Assembly: GCA_964646885.1 (NCBI GenBank)
Contig: CAZYFM010000004.1
Coordinates: 1-64,000 of the forward strand
Reading direction: 5' to 3'
From: SZUA-430 sp964646885
GTDB taxonomy: Bacteria > Pseudomonadota > Alphaproteobacteria > Micropepsales > Micropepsaceae
DNA length: 64,000 bases
Part shown: positions 35,240 to 44,869 of the stretch, one piece after another
Position numbering within the stretch: position 1 is the stretch's first letter
Layout: every line of letters starts with the position of its first letter
Program-made: the position numbers and the translations under genes
The notes under the pieces: model-generated
Seen by the model: the letters and a program-made list of their open reading frames with translations, nothing else
Database searches by the model: none
Told to the model about the DNA's origin: nothing

Positions 35240-36454
35240 CTACTGTCCCTCGCTGCTCTTCTGGTCGATGTCGAGAATGAACTCCTCTCCGGCCTTGACG
35301 TTGGAGCTGGTGATCTGTGTGCGTTGTCCGTCTGTGATGCCCAGCGTCACGTCTCGAGACTCGGGTTCCTTCCCCTTCACCTCGACCCAGAGCTTGCCCT
35401 TGCCTGACGAGATGGGGTCCACGGGAGCAACCGTGGGAACAGGAGCCATGGTCTCCACCGGGGCGTCTTTTTGCGGCGTGAAGCGCAGGGTTCCATTGGG
35501 AACGCTGATGACGTTCTCCGCCGTCTTGACCGCGATATCGGCCGTGGCCGTCATGCCGGGCTTGAGCAGGCCCTTGTCATTCTGCACGCTGAGTACACCC
35601 TGGTATGTGACGACGTTCTGGATCGTGCGGGCCGCATTCCTCAGTTCCATGACCTTGGCCTTGAAGACCTGGGCCGGGTAGGCGTCGACGGTGAACGTGG
35701 CTTCCTGGCCGACCGAAACCTCGCCGATGTCTGCTTCGTCGATGTCCACGGTCAGTTCCAGCTGGCTCAGGTCAGAGGCAATGACAAACATCTCCGGCGC
35801 CTGGAAGCTGGCCGCAACGGTCTGGCCGCGCTCCACCTTGCGGTCGAGCACGATTCCGTCGATGGGCGAGCGGATCGCCGCTTTCGCAAGGTTGGCCTGG
35901 GCCTGCTGCGATTGCGCGCGTGCGCTCTTGAGATTGGCAAGAGTGGTGTCGCGAACCGAAAGGGCTGCATCATACGATGCCTTGGATACGAAGCCGCTGT
36001 CCCGGAGGGAGACGGCTCGCTTGAGGTCATTCTCCGCCTTGCTCAGGGCCGCTTCGAACTGCAGCACGGTGGCAAGCGCCTGCTGCGCGCGGGCGTTGAG
36101 TTCCTCGGTATTGATGCGGGCGATCACCTCGCCCTTTTTCACCTTGCTGTTGAAGTCGACAAGGATCTCATCGACCCTGCCTGACACCTCCGCGCCGACC
36201 GTTACCTTGTCGATCGGCTGCAGTGTCCCCGTCGCCGTAACGATCGAGCGGATCGTCATGACTTCGGCCTTGCCCTTCAGATAGGCCGTCGCCGGCTTTG
36301 GCGTGAGCAGGCTCCAGCCCGCGAGCCCCGCGATGAGTGCTGCAATGGTCAGCACCCACCACTTGCGCCAGAAGGGGACCTTCTTGCTGCCTACACCCAG
36401 AACGCGTCCGATGTCGTTTGGCGAACCTGGTTGCGCCACGCCTGCACTAGCCAT
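35240..36454 (-). CDS. MacA-type periplasmic adaptor (HlyD/RND membrane-fusion family)
   Basis: A 404-residue membrane-fusion protein. One N-terminal membrane helix (KWWVLTIAALIAGLAGWSLL) is followed by a split lipoyl domain (TVGAEVSGRVDEILVDFNSKVKKGEVIARI and AAIRSPIDGIVLDRKVERGQTV), a coiled-coil hairpin between them, and beta-barrel domains. It bridges the MacB-type permease to an outer-membrane TolC-like channel, which is not in this window. It is first in the three-gene operon; a 126-bp gap separates it from the oligopeptide permease gene upstream on the same strand. Confidence 0.92.
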   Translation of the reverse strand: MASAGVAQPGSPNDIGRVLGVGSKKVPFWRKWWVLTIAALIAGLAGWSLLTPKPATAYLKGKAEVMTIRSIVTATGTLQPIDKVTVGAEVSGRVDEILVDFNSKVKKGEVIARINTEELNARAQQALATVLQFEAALSKAENDLKRAVSLRDSGFVSKASYDAALSVRDTTLANLKSARAQSQQAQANLAKAAIRSPIDGIVLDRKVERGQTVAASFQAPEMFVIASDLSQLELTVDIDEADIGEVSVGQEATFTVDAYPAQVFKAKVMELRNAARTIQNVVTYQGVLSVQNDKGLLKPGMTATADIAVKTAENVISVPNGTLRFTPQKDAPVETMAPVPTVAPVDPISSGKGKLWVEVKGKEPESRDVTLGITDGQRTQITSSNVKAGEEFILDIDQKSSEGQ

Positions 36455-36580
36455 GAATAAGGAACCTGACAGCCACTGAACCCGGATAGGTATATAGGAA
36501 CGCTGTCACAGCGCATCAAACTAATGTTGGGCAAGTGGTTTCGGCTTCGCGCCGTTGTGATGAATGTAAAGATGGTTTGC

Positions 36581-37678
36581 TTAACGGCTGTAGGGATCAG
36601 CCGTATCCCTGAGGCCGTCGCCGAGCACATTGAACGCCAGGACCACGAGGACCACCGGCAGGAGCGGAAACAGGAGCCAGGGGTAAAGCTCCACGGCGCT
36701 GATGTTTTGGGCATCGTTAAGCAGGACGCCCCAGCTGACGACAGGGGGGCGCAGCCCGAGTCCAAGGAAGGAAAGGGCGGTCTCTCCGAGGATCATGCTT
36801 GGAACGGCAAGGGTCACGCTGACGATCAGGTGCCCCGAGAAGTTGGGCAGCATGTGCCTGAACAGCACGCGCCCACGACTGGCTCCAAGCAGTTCCGCCG
36901 CAACGACATAGTCCTCTTCCCGCAGCGACATGATCTTCGCCCTGACAGCCCGAGCGAGCCCCGGCCAGTCGAGAAGGCCAAGGATGATCGTAATGCCGAA
37001 ATAGACCCAGATCGCAGGCCAGTTCGCCGGCAGCGCGGCTGCCAGCGCCATCCAGAGCGGGAGTTCGGGAATGGCGCGAAGGATTTCGATGAGCCTCAGG
37101 ATGGCAGAATCCACCCAGCCGCCGATATAGCCTGCCAGGCCACCCAGCAGGCAGCCCAGGAAAAAGCTGATGGCCACGCCGATGAGCCCGATCGTCAGGG
37201 AAATTCGCGCGCCATAAACGGTGCGGCTGAAGATGTCACGGCCCAATCGGTCAACGCCGAGCAGGTAGAACTGTCCGTTTTCAGGCGGGCAGATCAGGTG
37301 GAATGTCGCCGGCACGGCGCCCCAGAAATCATATGGGTCGCCGGAGCAGAAAAATCGCAGGGGCAGGGGCGTGCTCGTGTCAGGCTTGAACTCCCTCTGG
37401 AATGTCTCCGTGTTGACCACGGTCGTTGTCGCGTAGACGAACGGTCCGACGAACTCTCCCTCGTGAAAGAAGTGCATTTGTGTCGGCGGCATGAAGATGT
37501 GATCGTTGTTCCGCGTCTCCGGCGCATAGGGCGCAATGAACTCGGCGAACGGCAGCAGGGCATACAGAATGGCAAGGAAAACAAAGGCCGCGAAGGCCCC
37601 TGGCTTGCGCGCAAGTCGTCCGAACAACGTCGTCGTTTCGACGTTCTGATCCGGAAGGGTGAGGCTCTCCGCTGTCAT
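36581..37678 (-). CDS. Oligopeptide-type ABC transporter permease, OppC/YejE-like
   Basis: A 365-residue inner-membrane permease. The first helix (FAAFVFLAILYALLPFAEFIAP) is followed by an unusually long periplasmic segment of about 100 residues with two cysteines. GVDRLGRDIFSRTVYGARISL starts the transport domain, and the EAA loop is AAELLGASRGRVLFRHMLPN. This layout is typical of YejE/OppC-type proteins. It overlaps the OppB-like permease by four bases and is the last gene of the long operon starting near 48.4 kb. The substrate may be a peptide, but a glycopeptide or muropeptide is suggested by the neighbours. Confidence 0.9.
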   Translation of the reverse strand: MTAESLTLPDQNVETTTLFGRLARKPGAFAAFVFLAILYALLPFAEFIAPYAPETRNNDHIFMPPTQMHFFHEGEFVGPFVYATTTVVNTETFQREFKPDTSTPLPLRFFCSGDPYDFWGAVPATFHLICPPENGQFYLLGVDRLGRDIFSRTVYGARISLTIGLIGVAISFFLGCLLGGLAGYIGGWVDSAILRLIEILRAIPELPLWMALAAALPANWPAIWVYFGITIILGLLDWPGLARAVRAKIMSLREEDYVVAAELLGASRGRVLFRHMLPNFSGHLIVSVTLAVPSMILGETALSFLGLGLRPPVVSWGVLLNDAQNISAVELYPWLLFPLLPVVLVVLAFNVLGDGLRDTADPYSR

Positions 37679-38700
37679 CTGTCGAGCGCCTGTCCAAGCC
37701 GGATGCGCGGGTCGATCATGCCCAGGAGAAGATCCGATACGAGCGTGCCCACAAGGGTAAGGACAGCGGCAAACAGCAGGATGAAACCGGAAAGGAACAG
37801 GTCCTGCGCCTGCAGTGCACGCACGAGGATGGGGCCGACCGTCGGAAGGCTCAGCACGACCGACACGATGACGGACCCGGAGACGAGTGAAGGGAGCAGG
37901 TTGCCGATATCTGCAATGAACGGGATGAGTGCAAGGCGCACGGGATAGCGGATCAGCAGGCGTGTTTCGCTGATGCCACGCGCACGTGCAGCCGTGACAT
38001 AGGGCTTGTTCAGTTCATCCAGCAGGTTCGCACGAAGCCGCCGCGTCATGGAGCCGACGCCAGAAAAGGCAATGACGATGACCGCAATGCCGATGTGCGC
38101 CGCCATGGAAGCAATGCCGGCAGGCGTCCACATGTTCTCGGCATGCGCGGGATCGATCAGGCCGCCGATGGATACGCCAAACCAGGAATGGGCATAGCTC
38201 AGGACGACGAGCGCAAGAAGAAAGCCGGGGGTCGCGACGGCGACATAGGCAAAGCCGGCGATGAGGTAGTCACTGAGGCTGTTCTGCCGGACAGCAGCAA
38301 TGATGCCCAGCGGAATGGCCATGAGATAGACGGCAATCACCGCCAGAACGTTTACGGCGATGGTTGGCCCGATGGCATATCCGACAACTTCGGCCACAGG
38401 CTTGTTGAACTCGAACGATGTTCCGAAATCGCCTTGCAGGAGGCCGGAGAATCCGCGCGGGCCGGGCCAGACGCCAAGCCATATGCCGAACTGCTCCACC
38501 ATTGGTCGGTCCAGCGCGTACTCCTTGCGGAGATACTCGACTTTCGCAGCCGCCTGGCTGTCGCCCTGTGATTGCAGTTCTGCAATCTCGTTGGAAAGGT
38601 AATCGCCCGGCGGCAGCTGGATGGTGAAGAAGATCAGCGCCGCAATGGCGATGAACGTGGGCACCATCAGCAACAGCCGTTCAACGATAAAGCGCTGCAT
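37675..38700 (-). CDS. Oligopeptide-type ABC transporter permease, OppB/YejB-like
   Basis: A 341-residue permease starting MQRFIVERLLLMVPTFIAIAALIFF, the typical first helix of OppB/DppB/YejB proteins. The periplasmic part LPPGDYLSNEIAELQSQ...EYALDRPMVEQFGIWL and the EAA loop TAARARGISETRLLIRYPVRLALIP are characteristic. It is coupled to the OppC-like gene by a four-base overlap and lies 24 bases after the substrate-binding protein gene. Confidence 0.92.
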   Translation of the reverse strand: MQRFIVERLLLMVPTFIAIAALIFFTIQLPPGDYLSNEIAELQSQGDSQAAAKVEYLRKEYALDRPMVEQFGIWLGVWPGPRGFSGLLQGDFGTSFEFNKPVAEVVGYAIGPTIAVNVLAVIAVYLMAIPLGIIAAVRQNSLSDYLIAGFAYVAVATPGFLLALVVLSYAHSWFGVSIGGLIDPAHAENMWTPAGIASMAAHIGIAVIVIAFSGVGSMTRRLRANLLDELNKPYVTAARARGISETRLLIRYPVRLALIPFIADIGNLLPSLVSGSVIVSVVLSLPTVGPILVRALQAQDLFLSGFILLFAAVLTLVGTLVSDLLLGMIDPRIRLGQALDR

Positions 38701-38724
38701 GCGTGTGCCCCGTGTCGCCCCGGT

Positions 38725-40638
38725 TCAGCGGCTGAACCAGAATTCATCCATGCGATACATGCCGAACTGCCCGCCAGGATCCCACGAGAATACTCCCTTC
38801 TCGGGAACATTGTTGAGCGTCTTTCGCACCACCACGGGCTGCATCACCTCTGACACGGTTCCGATGATGAAGGTCTGCTGGGCGTGGATGGCAAGCATCT
38901 GCGTCCAGATCTTCTGCCTGTCCGTAGCCGTCTTGGCGGCATTCCAGTCCGCATTCAGCTTGAGGAGCTGTTTGCCCTCGGTGGTGTCTGGGGCCTGGCC
39001 GGCCTTGCCGGCAGTCTCGAAATGATTGCCCCACTGTGGCCAGATCAGGGTGTCCTGGCGCGTTGGCGCGAGCTCGTCTGGGCTCATGTCTGCCGTCGGG
39101 ATGCCCGTGTCCCAGCCCGAGAGACCTGTCATCACGGCTTCGCCGGCATAGGCCCGGCTGCGCATGATCGTGCGATCGGACGGCTTGATGACCAGCTTGA
39201 TGCCGACGGCCTTGAAGTGCTGCGCAACCAGCTGGAGGATATCGGTCTCCTCCTTGGTCTCGCCGGCAATGTCCACGACCAGCTCAAGCGGGCGCTTGTC
39301 GGTCAGCAGGCGCGTTCCATCAGGCGCGCGACCGCGAAGGCCGATCGCATCCAGCAGTTCATTGGCGGCTTTTGGATCGTGGCTGGCATTGGCGCGGGCG
39401 TATTCTGCCTTGTAGAGCGGCGAAGTCTTGAGGACCGCGTTGCCGCTCTCAGCCGCAAGGCCGAAGAAAAGCGCGCGATTGATGTCTTGCCGGTTGATGG
39501 CAAGGGACAGGGCGCGACGGAACCTCTGGTCCCGCATCAGGGCGCGCCATGCCGGATCACGCGAGTTGAGGTTGGGATAGAGCGCAAAATGCGATCCCTT
39601 GGCTATGGGCCAGGTGCGAAGCACAAAATTGCCCTTGCCCTCGTTCGCCTTGAGGATCGAGACATCTCCGAACGAAAGCCCGCGAGCCTGCAGGTCTGCA
39701 TCGCCCGCAGCGGCCTTCGCCGGTATCAGTCCGCCATCAACGATCGAGACTTCGATGCCATCAATGTAGGGCAGCTGCACGCCGCTGGCGTCCACGCGGT
39801 GGTAATACGGGTTGCGTCGGAAAACGAAACGCGTCGCGGGCGTTTCCGTCACCACGACCCAGGGCTGAAGCGTCGGCAGGGCAGGGTTGTCATTGTTGCC
39901 CATGCTGTCCATGCGATTGTGCAACTGCGCCCAGGAGCGTGACTTGGACTTGGCGACAAGGGCGTCGAGGGCCGGCTTGCCCGCATACTTCGCATGGAAC
40001 TGCTTGAGGTAATGCGCGGGCCGGTAGATGTAGGGCTCTCGCGCCTGGGCAAGCGAGGATAGGAAACGGGCATTCGGCTTGCTCCAGGAGTATCGGACCG
40101 TCACCGCATCAATGATCTCGACCTTCGGCTTCTCGCCGTCGTTGAGGATGTCGCTGCTCGGCCCTTTGGGCGAAAGCTCCGCGTTGTTTGCGACGTCCTC
40201 CCAGTAATACCTGAAGTCCTCGGAGGTGAAGGGTTGGCCATCCGACCACTTGTGACCGGCCCGCAGCTTGAGCGTGAAGATGCGTCCATCCTTGACGTCG
40301 ATCGACTTGAGCAGGTCAGGCTTCAGTTCCAGCTTGGGGGTCCAGGCAACGAGCCGCGCGTAACCCCATGTGCTCAGGAGCCGGATGTCCTTCTCCTTGC
40401 TGAGCATCATTTTGAGGACGCCGCCCGGCTTGCCGGTCTTGCGGCCGGCGGCCTGCAGATTGACGACGTCCGGTTCGGAAGGAACACGCTGCGCGACGGC
40501 TGGCAGTTTCTTTGCGGACACCTGCGATGCAAGCGACGGCGTTTCCAGCAGCTTCGGGCTACCCGGGTCCGCGGCATTCGCACTAGCCACGGAAAGGGCA
40601 ACGAGGACACAGGACGCAAGGGAAACGAGATAACGCAT
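38725..40638 (-). CDS. Family 5 extracellular solute-binding protein (peptide-type)
   Basis: A 637-residue periplasmic binding protein with signal peptide MRYLVSLASCVLVALSVASANA. It belongs to SBP family 5 (OppA/DppA/YejA): LKLRAGHKWSDGQPFTSEDF and RRALSLAINRQDINRALFFG are family markers. It is about 100 residues longer than OppA, like YejA and AgaA-type members that bind larger ligands such as microcins, murein peptides or opines. It lies between the ATPase gene (16 bases upstream) and the two permease genes, so the importer is complete. Confidence 0.92.
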   Translation of the reverse strand: MRYLVSLASCVLVALSVASANAADPGSPKLLETPSLASQVSAKKLPAVAQRVPSEPDVVNLQAAGRKTGKPGGVLKMMLSKEKDIRLLSTWGYARLVAWTPKLELKPDLLKSIDVKDGRIFTLKLRAGHKWSDGQPFTSEDFRYYWEDVANNAELSPKGPSSDILNDGEKPKVEIIDAVTVRYSWSKPNARFLSSLAQAREPYIYRPAHYLKQFHAKYAGKPALDALVAKSKSRSWAQLHNRMDSMGNNDNPALPTLQPWVVVTETPATRFVFRRNPYYHRVDASGVQLPYIDGIEVSIVDGGLIPAKAAAGDADLQARGLSFGDVSILKANEGKGNFVLRTWPIAKGSHFALYPNLNSRDPAWRALMRDQRFRRALSLAINRQDINRALFFGLAAESGNAVLKTSPLYKAEYARANASHDPKAANELLDAIGLRGRAPDGTRLLTDKRPLELVVDIAGETKEETDILQLVAQHFKAVGIKLVIKPSDRTIMRSRAYAGEAVMTGLSGWDTGIPTADMSPDELAPTRQDTLIWPQWGNHFETAGKAGQAPDTTEGKQLLKLNADWNAAKTATDRQKIWTQMLAIHAQQTFIIGTVSEVMQPVVVRKTLNNVPEKGVFSWDPGGQFGMYRMDEFWFSR

Positions 40639-40654
40639 TTAAACGCCTTTGGAG

Positions 40655-42496
40655 CTAGGCAACCGCCACGACATGATCATCACCGACAGACTTGTATTTG
40701 GGAACTTCGCCGGGACGCAATCGGAATGGCGCCGGCCAGGCGGCGGGGTCGGAGGCCCGGCCTTCCATCAGCTTCGAGAGATCCAGCTTCCGGTCCAGGT
40801 CGGGCTCCGGATGGGCCGCCAGAAGCGCTACGGTATAGGGATGTTGAGGGTTGGAGAACAGCGCTTCCGTCGGCGCAGCTTCCACGATGCGCCCGCTGCA
40901 CATGACATTGACGCGGCTGGCGACAGACCGCACCACGGCCAGGTTGTGGCTGACGAACAGGGTTGCAACGTTCAGGTCCTGCCGCAGCCCCTCCAGCAGG
41001 TTGAGGATTTGGGCCTGAACCGAAACATCGAGGGCTGAAACCGGCTCGTCGCAGATCAGCACGTCCGGTCCGAGGGCGAGTGCGCGCGCAATGCCGATCC
41101 GCTGTCGTTGCCCGCCGGAGAATGCATTCGGATGACGCGAGAGCATGGACGGATTGAGACCAACCAGTTCAAACAGCGCTTCCGCCCAGAGGCGACGTTG
41201 CTGGCGGTCGCCAAGTCCGTGAATGACGAAGGGCTCGGTCACAATGGACTCGGCAGTGAACCTCGGATTCAGTGAAGAGAACGGATCCTGGAATACATAC
41301 TGGACCCGGCTTCGATATGCCTTGAGCGCAGCCCCTTGCAGGTTCCCGACGTTGCGCATCGCCCGGCCGTCAAACGCTTCGATGGATCCTCCATCGGGCT
41401 GGAGCACGCGCAGGATCATCTTTGAGAGTGTGGATTTGCCACAGCCGCTTTCCCCGACAAGCCCGATGCATTCGCCGGACGTGATCGAAAGGCTGGCGCC
41501 AAGCACGGCATCAACGCCGGTCTGCTTTGCGGAGACAGAACGGCTTCTGGAGTTGAAGCGCTTGCTCACGTTCCTCACCTCGATGAGGCGCGTTCCGGAG
41601 TTTGGACCGATCCTGTCCTTCCATACGTCGGACAGTGCGCGTGTCGCGTTGCTGCTGGCATGCTGGACGGCAAGCGGGAAGGGCTCGCCTTCCAGCCGTG
41701 GCACCTGGGACAGGAGGGATTGCGTGTAGGGCGACTGCGGGTTTCGCAGCACCGCATCCACGGGCCCGGCCTCGGCCAATTCTCCATCCTTCAGAACCAC
41801 GACGTGGTCAGCAATGTTCGCGACGACGCCAAAGTCATGGGTGACAAGCAGGAGGCTCAGGCCAAGGTCATCCTGCAGGTCAGCCAGTAGCTTCAGCGTC
41901 AGCGCCTGGACGGTCACGTCGAGGGCGGAAGTGGGTTCGTCGGCAATGACGAGGGAAGGTCGGCAGATAAGGGCGCTCGCAAGCATCGCGCGCTGCCGGA
42001 GGCCCCCGCTGAGTTCGAATGTGTACTTGTGCCGGGCCGTATCAGGATTTGGAAATCCGACCTTGTGGAGCATGTCCCGGACACGCTCGGTCATCTGGCG
42101 CTCCGAAAGGGTCTCGTGGGCCTCGAGCATCTCCTGAAGCATCGCTCCGATGGTCATGACAGGAGAGAACGCGGCAGAGGGCTCCTGGAACGCCATGGAA
42201 AAGTCGAGGCCGCGCATGCGCCGCAACTGCCACTCGGAAAGCCTGCAGAGGTCTACGCTTCCGCCCTGGCGCGTGGTCCGGTTGAGGACGATGCTGCCGG
42301 ATGTTCTCTTGAGACCTGGTTGAAGCAGGCCCAGCACGGCATTGCAGATTGTCGATTTTCCGGAACCGCTTTCACCCACGAGCGCCACCGTCTTTCCGGC
42401 CGGCACATCAAAGCTCACGTTGCGCAGGATCGGAACATTCTTCCCGTGGGAAGAGAGCTGGACAGACAGGTTGCTGATGCTGAGTGCAGCGTCCAT
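40655..42496 (-). CDS. Dipeptide/oligopeptide ABC transporter ATPase with two nucleotide-binding domains (YejF/GsiA-like)
   Basis: A 613-residue fusion of two peptide-transporter ATPase domains. The first has Walker A GESGSGKST (about residues 40-48), signature LSGGLRQRAM and Walker B LVIADEPTSALD. The second has GESGCGKST, FSGGQRQRIGIARAL and LICDEPVSALD. The OppD/F-type C-terminal zone follows domain 1 (NPQSPYTQSLL) and domain 2 (NPQHPYTVALLAAHPE). Both sites look competent. It starts one base after the upstream small membrane-protein gene stops, which ties the importer to the glycan genes. Confidence 0.94.
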   Translation of the reverse strand: MDAALSISNLSVQLSSHGKNVPILRNVSFDVPAGKTVALVGESGSGKSTICNAVLGLLQPGLKRTSGSIVLNRTTRQGGSVDLCRLSEWQLRRMRGLDFSMAFQEPSAAFSPVMTIGAMLQEMLEAHETLSERQMTERVRDMLHKVGFPNPDTARHKYTFELSGGLRQRAMLASALICRPSLVIADEPTSALDVTVQALTLKLLADLQDDLGLSLLLVTHDFGVVANIADHVVVLKDGELAEAGPVDAVLRNPQSPYTQSLLSQVPRLEGEPFPLAVQHASSNATRALSDVWKDRIGPNSGTRLIEVRNVSKRFNSRSRSVSAKQTGVDAVLGASLSITSGECIGLVGESGCGKSTLSKMILRVLQPDGGSIEAFDGRAMRNVGNLQGAALKAYRSRVQYVFQDPFSSLNPRFTAESIVTEPFVIHGLGDRQQRRLWAEALFELVGLNPSMLSRHPNAFSGGQRQRIGIARALALGPDVLICDEPVSALDVSVQAQILNLLEGLRQDLNVATLFVSHNLAVVRSVASRVNVMCSGRIVEAAPTEALFSNPQHPYTVALLAAHPEPDLDRKLDLSKLMEGRASDPAAWPAPFRLRPGEVPKYKSVGDDHVVAVA

Positions 42497-42497
42497 T

Positions 42498-42989
42498 TCA
42501 GTTCGCGTCCGCCTTCAGCACGCCGGCCGCCTGCAGGTTGGCGCGCGTCGTATCCGACACTGCAATGCTGTTTGCGCGCGCCGCGCGCCAGGCAGCCTGA
42601 AGCGCGCCGCTGAAATCGTCGAGACCGTCATCGATGAGAATGGATGCGCCATGACCCCTGAATTTCATGTCTGTCAGGCTTCTCTTCCTGAAACTGCCGA
42701 GAGAGAAACTGCGAACTTCAAATGAAGTCATATCTTTCCATTCCAGGGATTGCGAGGGAAGCCATCGGCGAACGAGGCGCACGCCTTCCGGAGTGATCGT
42801 GACCTCGCTCACAAGCTTAACCATGCAGCTGAAGAGATGGCTGGCAAGGAGCAGGGCGAGCGGAAGCAAAAGCAGTTGCCATGGGGAAAGCAGCGGGTTC
42901 ATGAGGGCAACAAGCACCGCGACAATCAGCGCTGCCGCCGTCTTTGCCGCCTCCAGAAAAAGTCCCGTTCGTTGCCAGCGATAGGTCAT
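42498..42989 (-). CDS. Small membrane protein with PH-like cytoplasmic domain
   Basis: A 163-residue protein with two adjacent membrane helices (AAKTAAALIVAVLVALMNPLL and WQLLLLPLALLLASHLFSCMV). The following beta-rich domain (VTITPEGVRLVRRWLPSQSLEWKDMTSFEVRSFSLG) resembles bacterial PH-like domains of YdbS/YcxD-type proteins. I do not recognise a specific family. It lies between the deacetylase-like gene (six bases upstream) and the importer ATPase (one base downstream), so it is part of the long operon and may be an accessory to the envelope pathway. Confidence 0.65.
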   Translation of the reverse strand: MTYRWQRTGLFLEAAKTAAALIVAVLVALMNPLLSPWQLLLLPLALLLASHLFSCMVKLVSEVTITPEGVRLVRRWLPSQSLEWKDMTSFEVRSFSLGSFRKRSLTDMKFRGHGASILIDDGLDDFSGALQAAWRAARANSIAVSDTTRANLQAAGVLKADAN

Positions 42990-42995
42990 GGTGGA

Positions 42996-43751
42996 TCAAG
43001 TACCAAACACTTCGCGTGGCGTCATCCACCGTGCAGCCGGATGCGATCGCGTTGTCTGAAGGATTCTCGTCATCAGGGCCTCAACCCGGTCATCCCACAG
43101 GAGGTGGTGCGTCAGGATCCCGAGCGGTTCTGACGCTCGACCCGGATTGGCCCGACGCCAGCGCAGCTTGCGGAGCAGGAGCGAGCCCACCAGCCTCTCG
43201 GCTTTCGGGACTTTCCCGCGGCGCCAGTCAATGACGTCCAGGTGTGCATTGACCGTCGCAAATCCGCCCTTGCGCGCCTGTACCGGGCGAGGCTTCCACG
43301 TCGAGATCCCCGCATATCCAAGCTCCGGCAGGTGCGAAACCAGGTTTGGAGGAATGCGGTTCCACGGTGGTACGAGCACGGGGAGCGCCTTCGAGCCAAA
43401 TCCGTCACGGATCAGACGAAGCCCGTGTTCGAGTTCGGTCAGCATGTCCGCGCGGTGTCTGCTGCCCGAGAACTCCCGCTTGGCTTCAGCGGGACGCGCA
43501 TGGTTCTTGTGCGCATAGCCGTGCACGAGCACTTCGAGGTTGTTTTGTCCTCGGACATAGCGCTTCAGCGCCGCCGATGCAGCCACGGGAATCACGGAGA
43601 GCCCGACACACACGTCATGGGTCTTCGCTGTGCCGGCGAGCATCCTCAGTTGCGGCGTGACGTCGGTTGCGTCGTCATCACGCCACCAGAACAGCGCCTC
43701 GCGCCTCTGCTTGTACCAGATATCGAGTTCCGCCCGCACCTTGTCCCACAT
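42996..43751 (-). CDS. Polysaccharide deacetylase-like protein
   Basis: A 251-residue protein with the NodB-homology-like layout. An early acidic motif WWRDDDATDVTPQL provides the Asp-Asp metal ligand region, VLVHGYAHKNHARPAEAKREF the HxxxH-like second motif, and VPPWNRIPPNLV a later strand. It lacks a signal peptide, so it would work in the cytoplasm, perhaps on lipid-linked sugar. The short, divergent form is found next to glycosyltransferases in other alphaproteobacteria. Its start overlaps the stop of the upstream glycosyltransferase by one base (TGATG). Confidence 0.75.
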   Translation of the reverse strand: MWDKVRAELDIWYKQRREALFWWRDDDATDVTPQLRMLAGTAKTHDVCVGLSVIPVAASAALKRYVRGQNNLEVLVHGYAHKNHARPAEAKREFSGSRHRADMLTELEHGLRLIRDGFGSKALPVLVPPWNRIPPNLVSHLPELGYAGISTWKPRPVQARKGGFATVNAHLDVIDWRRGKVPKAERLVGSLLLRKLRWRRANPGRASEPLGILTHHLLWDDRVEALMTRILQTTRSHPAARWMTPREVFGT

Positions 43752-44869
43752 CAGCGTTGATCCATGAGGGCGTTGATGGCCATGACGGTGCCGGCCTTGC
43801 CATCCAGGTTCAGCGTATGCGGCGGCATGCCTGCGCGGAATCTTTCGTCAATGGCATTCGCAAGTGATGTCGGTGAAAGCAGGCTGGCACGCACCAGGGA
43901 TACCAGTCCTTTCTCTGCGAGGTACTGCGCACGCGTCACTTGTTCCCGCTCCCGATCAGTTTCAAAGGGAACAAGGACGGCCGGGGTCTGGCCAGACAGG
44001 GTCTCCACGACAGTATTGTAGCCTGCCTGGCTGACTGAAAGCGCGGCCTGGGCAATGCGACGGGAGAGGTTCGGAATGCTGCGCACGAAGCTGATCCCGT
44101 CATGTTCGCCGACGTCGGCTTTCGAAAGAGGGCCCGTGACCACTGTCCAGGGCCGGTCGGCGAGCATCGTGAGCTTTCGCGCGGCGGCAGCAACGCGAAT
44201 GAGTGTGTCTCCGACGGCGCCACCCCCGGCAGATATGATGACTTCCGTGCGTGGTTCCGCTGAGCGGTCGGGCATCTGTCCAATATAGCCGGTATATCGG
44301 AGCAGGTGGCTGGCGCGCCGGATCTCCGGAAAGGACGCGTCGGCAGGGATCACGTGGGGATCGCCATGCACGAGCACCAAGTCATACTGGGATACCGCAA
44401 GGTCCACCATGGCGTTGGCGCGTTCGGCCTTTCGTGGCCTCTGCAGGACATCACGCACGGATGAGACGAGCTTCGGGCGACGCGATCGGCTGTTTGCCGC
44501 TTCGATGAGCGCAAGCACTTCCGCCTGTACAAGTCTGCGGCCGAACGGAAACGTCTCCGTAACCACGCAGTCAGGGGCGAAACGATGGAACGCGTTCACA
44601 AGCGCATCCTTGCGTGCCGTCATCAGGCCGGAGGTAACGTCATGACCTTCGTGATCGACGAGTTCGTCAAACAGCTCGTTCTTGGCACGAACAGGAGGAA
44701 GCTGAAGTGTCTCAACGGATTCCAGCGAGATGTCCCCGGGTATCAGTCCGCCGCTGGCAAGAAGAACCGTGTGCCCAGCCTCCGAAAGGGCGCGCGCAAC
44801 ATGCACCGACCGCATCAGGTGACCGATCCCGAGCAGGTGCTGGGTCCACAGGAGAATGCGATGCGTCAT
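43751..44869 (-). CDS. MurG-like glycosyltransferase (GT28 C-terminal type), copy 2
   Basis: A 372-residue GT-B fold protein. The N-terminus LLWTQHLLGIGHLMRSVHVARAL shows the glycine-rich acceptor loop of MurG-like enzymes. The C-terminal domain has VIISAGGGAVGDTLI and the nucleotide-sugar site ALSVSQAGYNTVVETLSGQTPAVLVPF. The layout matches the copy at 47198-48373 (TAGGGGDGEALI, VSMGGYNTFCEILSFDKRAVLVP). Donor and acceptor are unknown; a UDP-sugar is likely for the family. It overlaps the upstream GT4 gene by four bases. Confidence 0.85.
   Translation of the reverse strand: MTHRILLWTQHLLGIGHLMRSVHVARALSEAGHTVLLASGGLIPGDISLESVETLQLPPVRAKNELFDELVDHEGHDVTSGLMTARKDALVNAFHRFAPDCVVTETFPFGRRLVQAEVLALIEAANSRSRRPKLVSSVRDVLQRPRKAERANAMVDLAVSQYDLVLVHGDPHVIPADASFPEIRRASHLLRYTGYIGQMPDRSAEPRTEVIISAGGGAVGDTLIRVAAAARKLTMLADRPWTVVTGPLSKADVGEHDGISFVRSIPNLSRRIAQAALSVSQAGYNTVVETLSGQTPAVLVPFETDREREQVTRAQYLAEKGLVSLVRASLLSPTSLANAIDERFRAGMPPHTLNLDGKAGTVMAINALMDQR

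Noticed and set aside
36524..37948. A 474-codon plus-strand frame opposite the OppC/OppB-like permeases
   Set aside because: It is an antisense shadow without recognisable domain or ribosome site.
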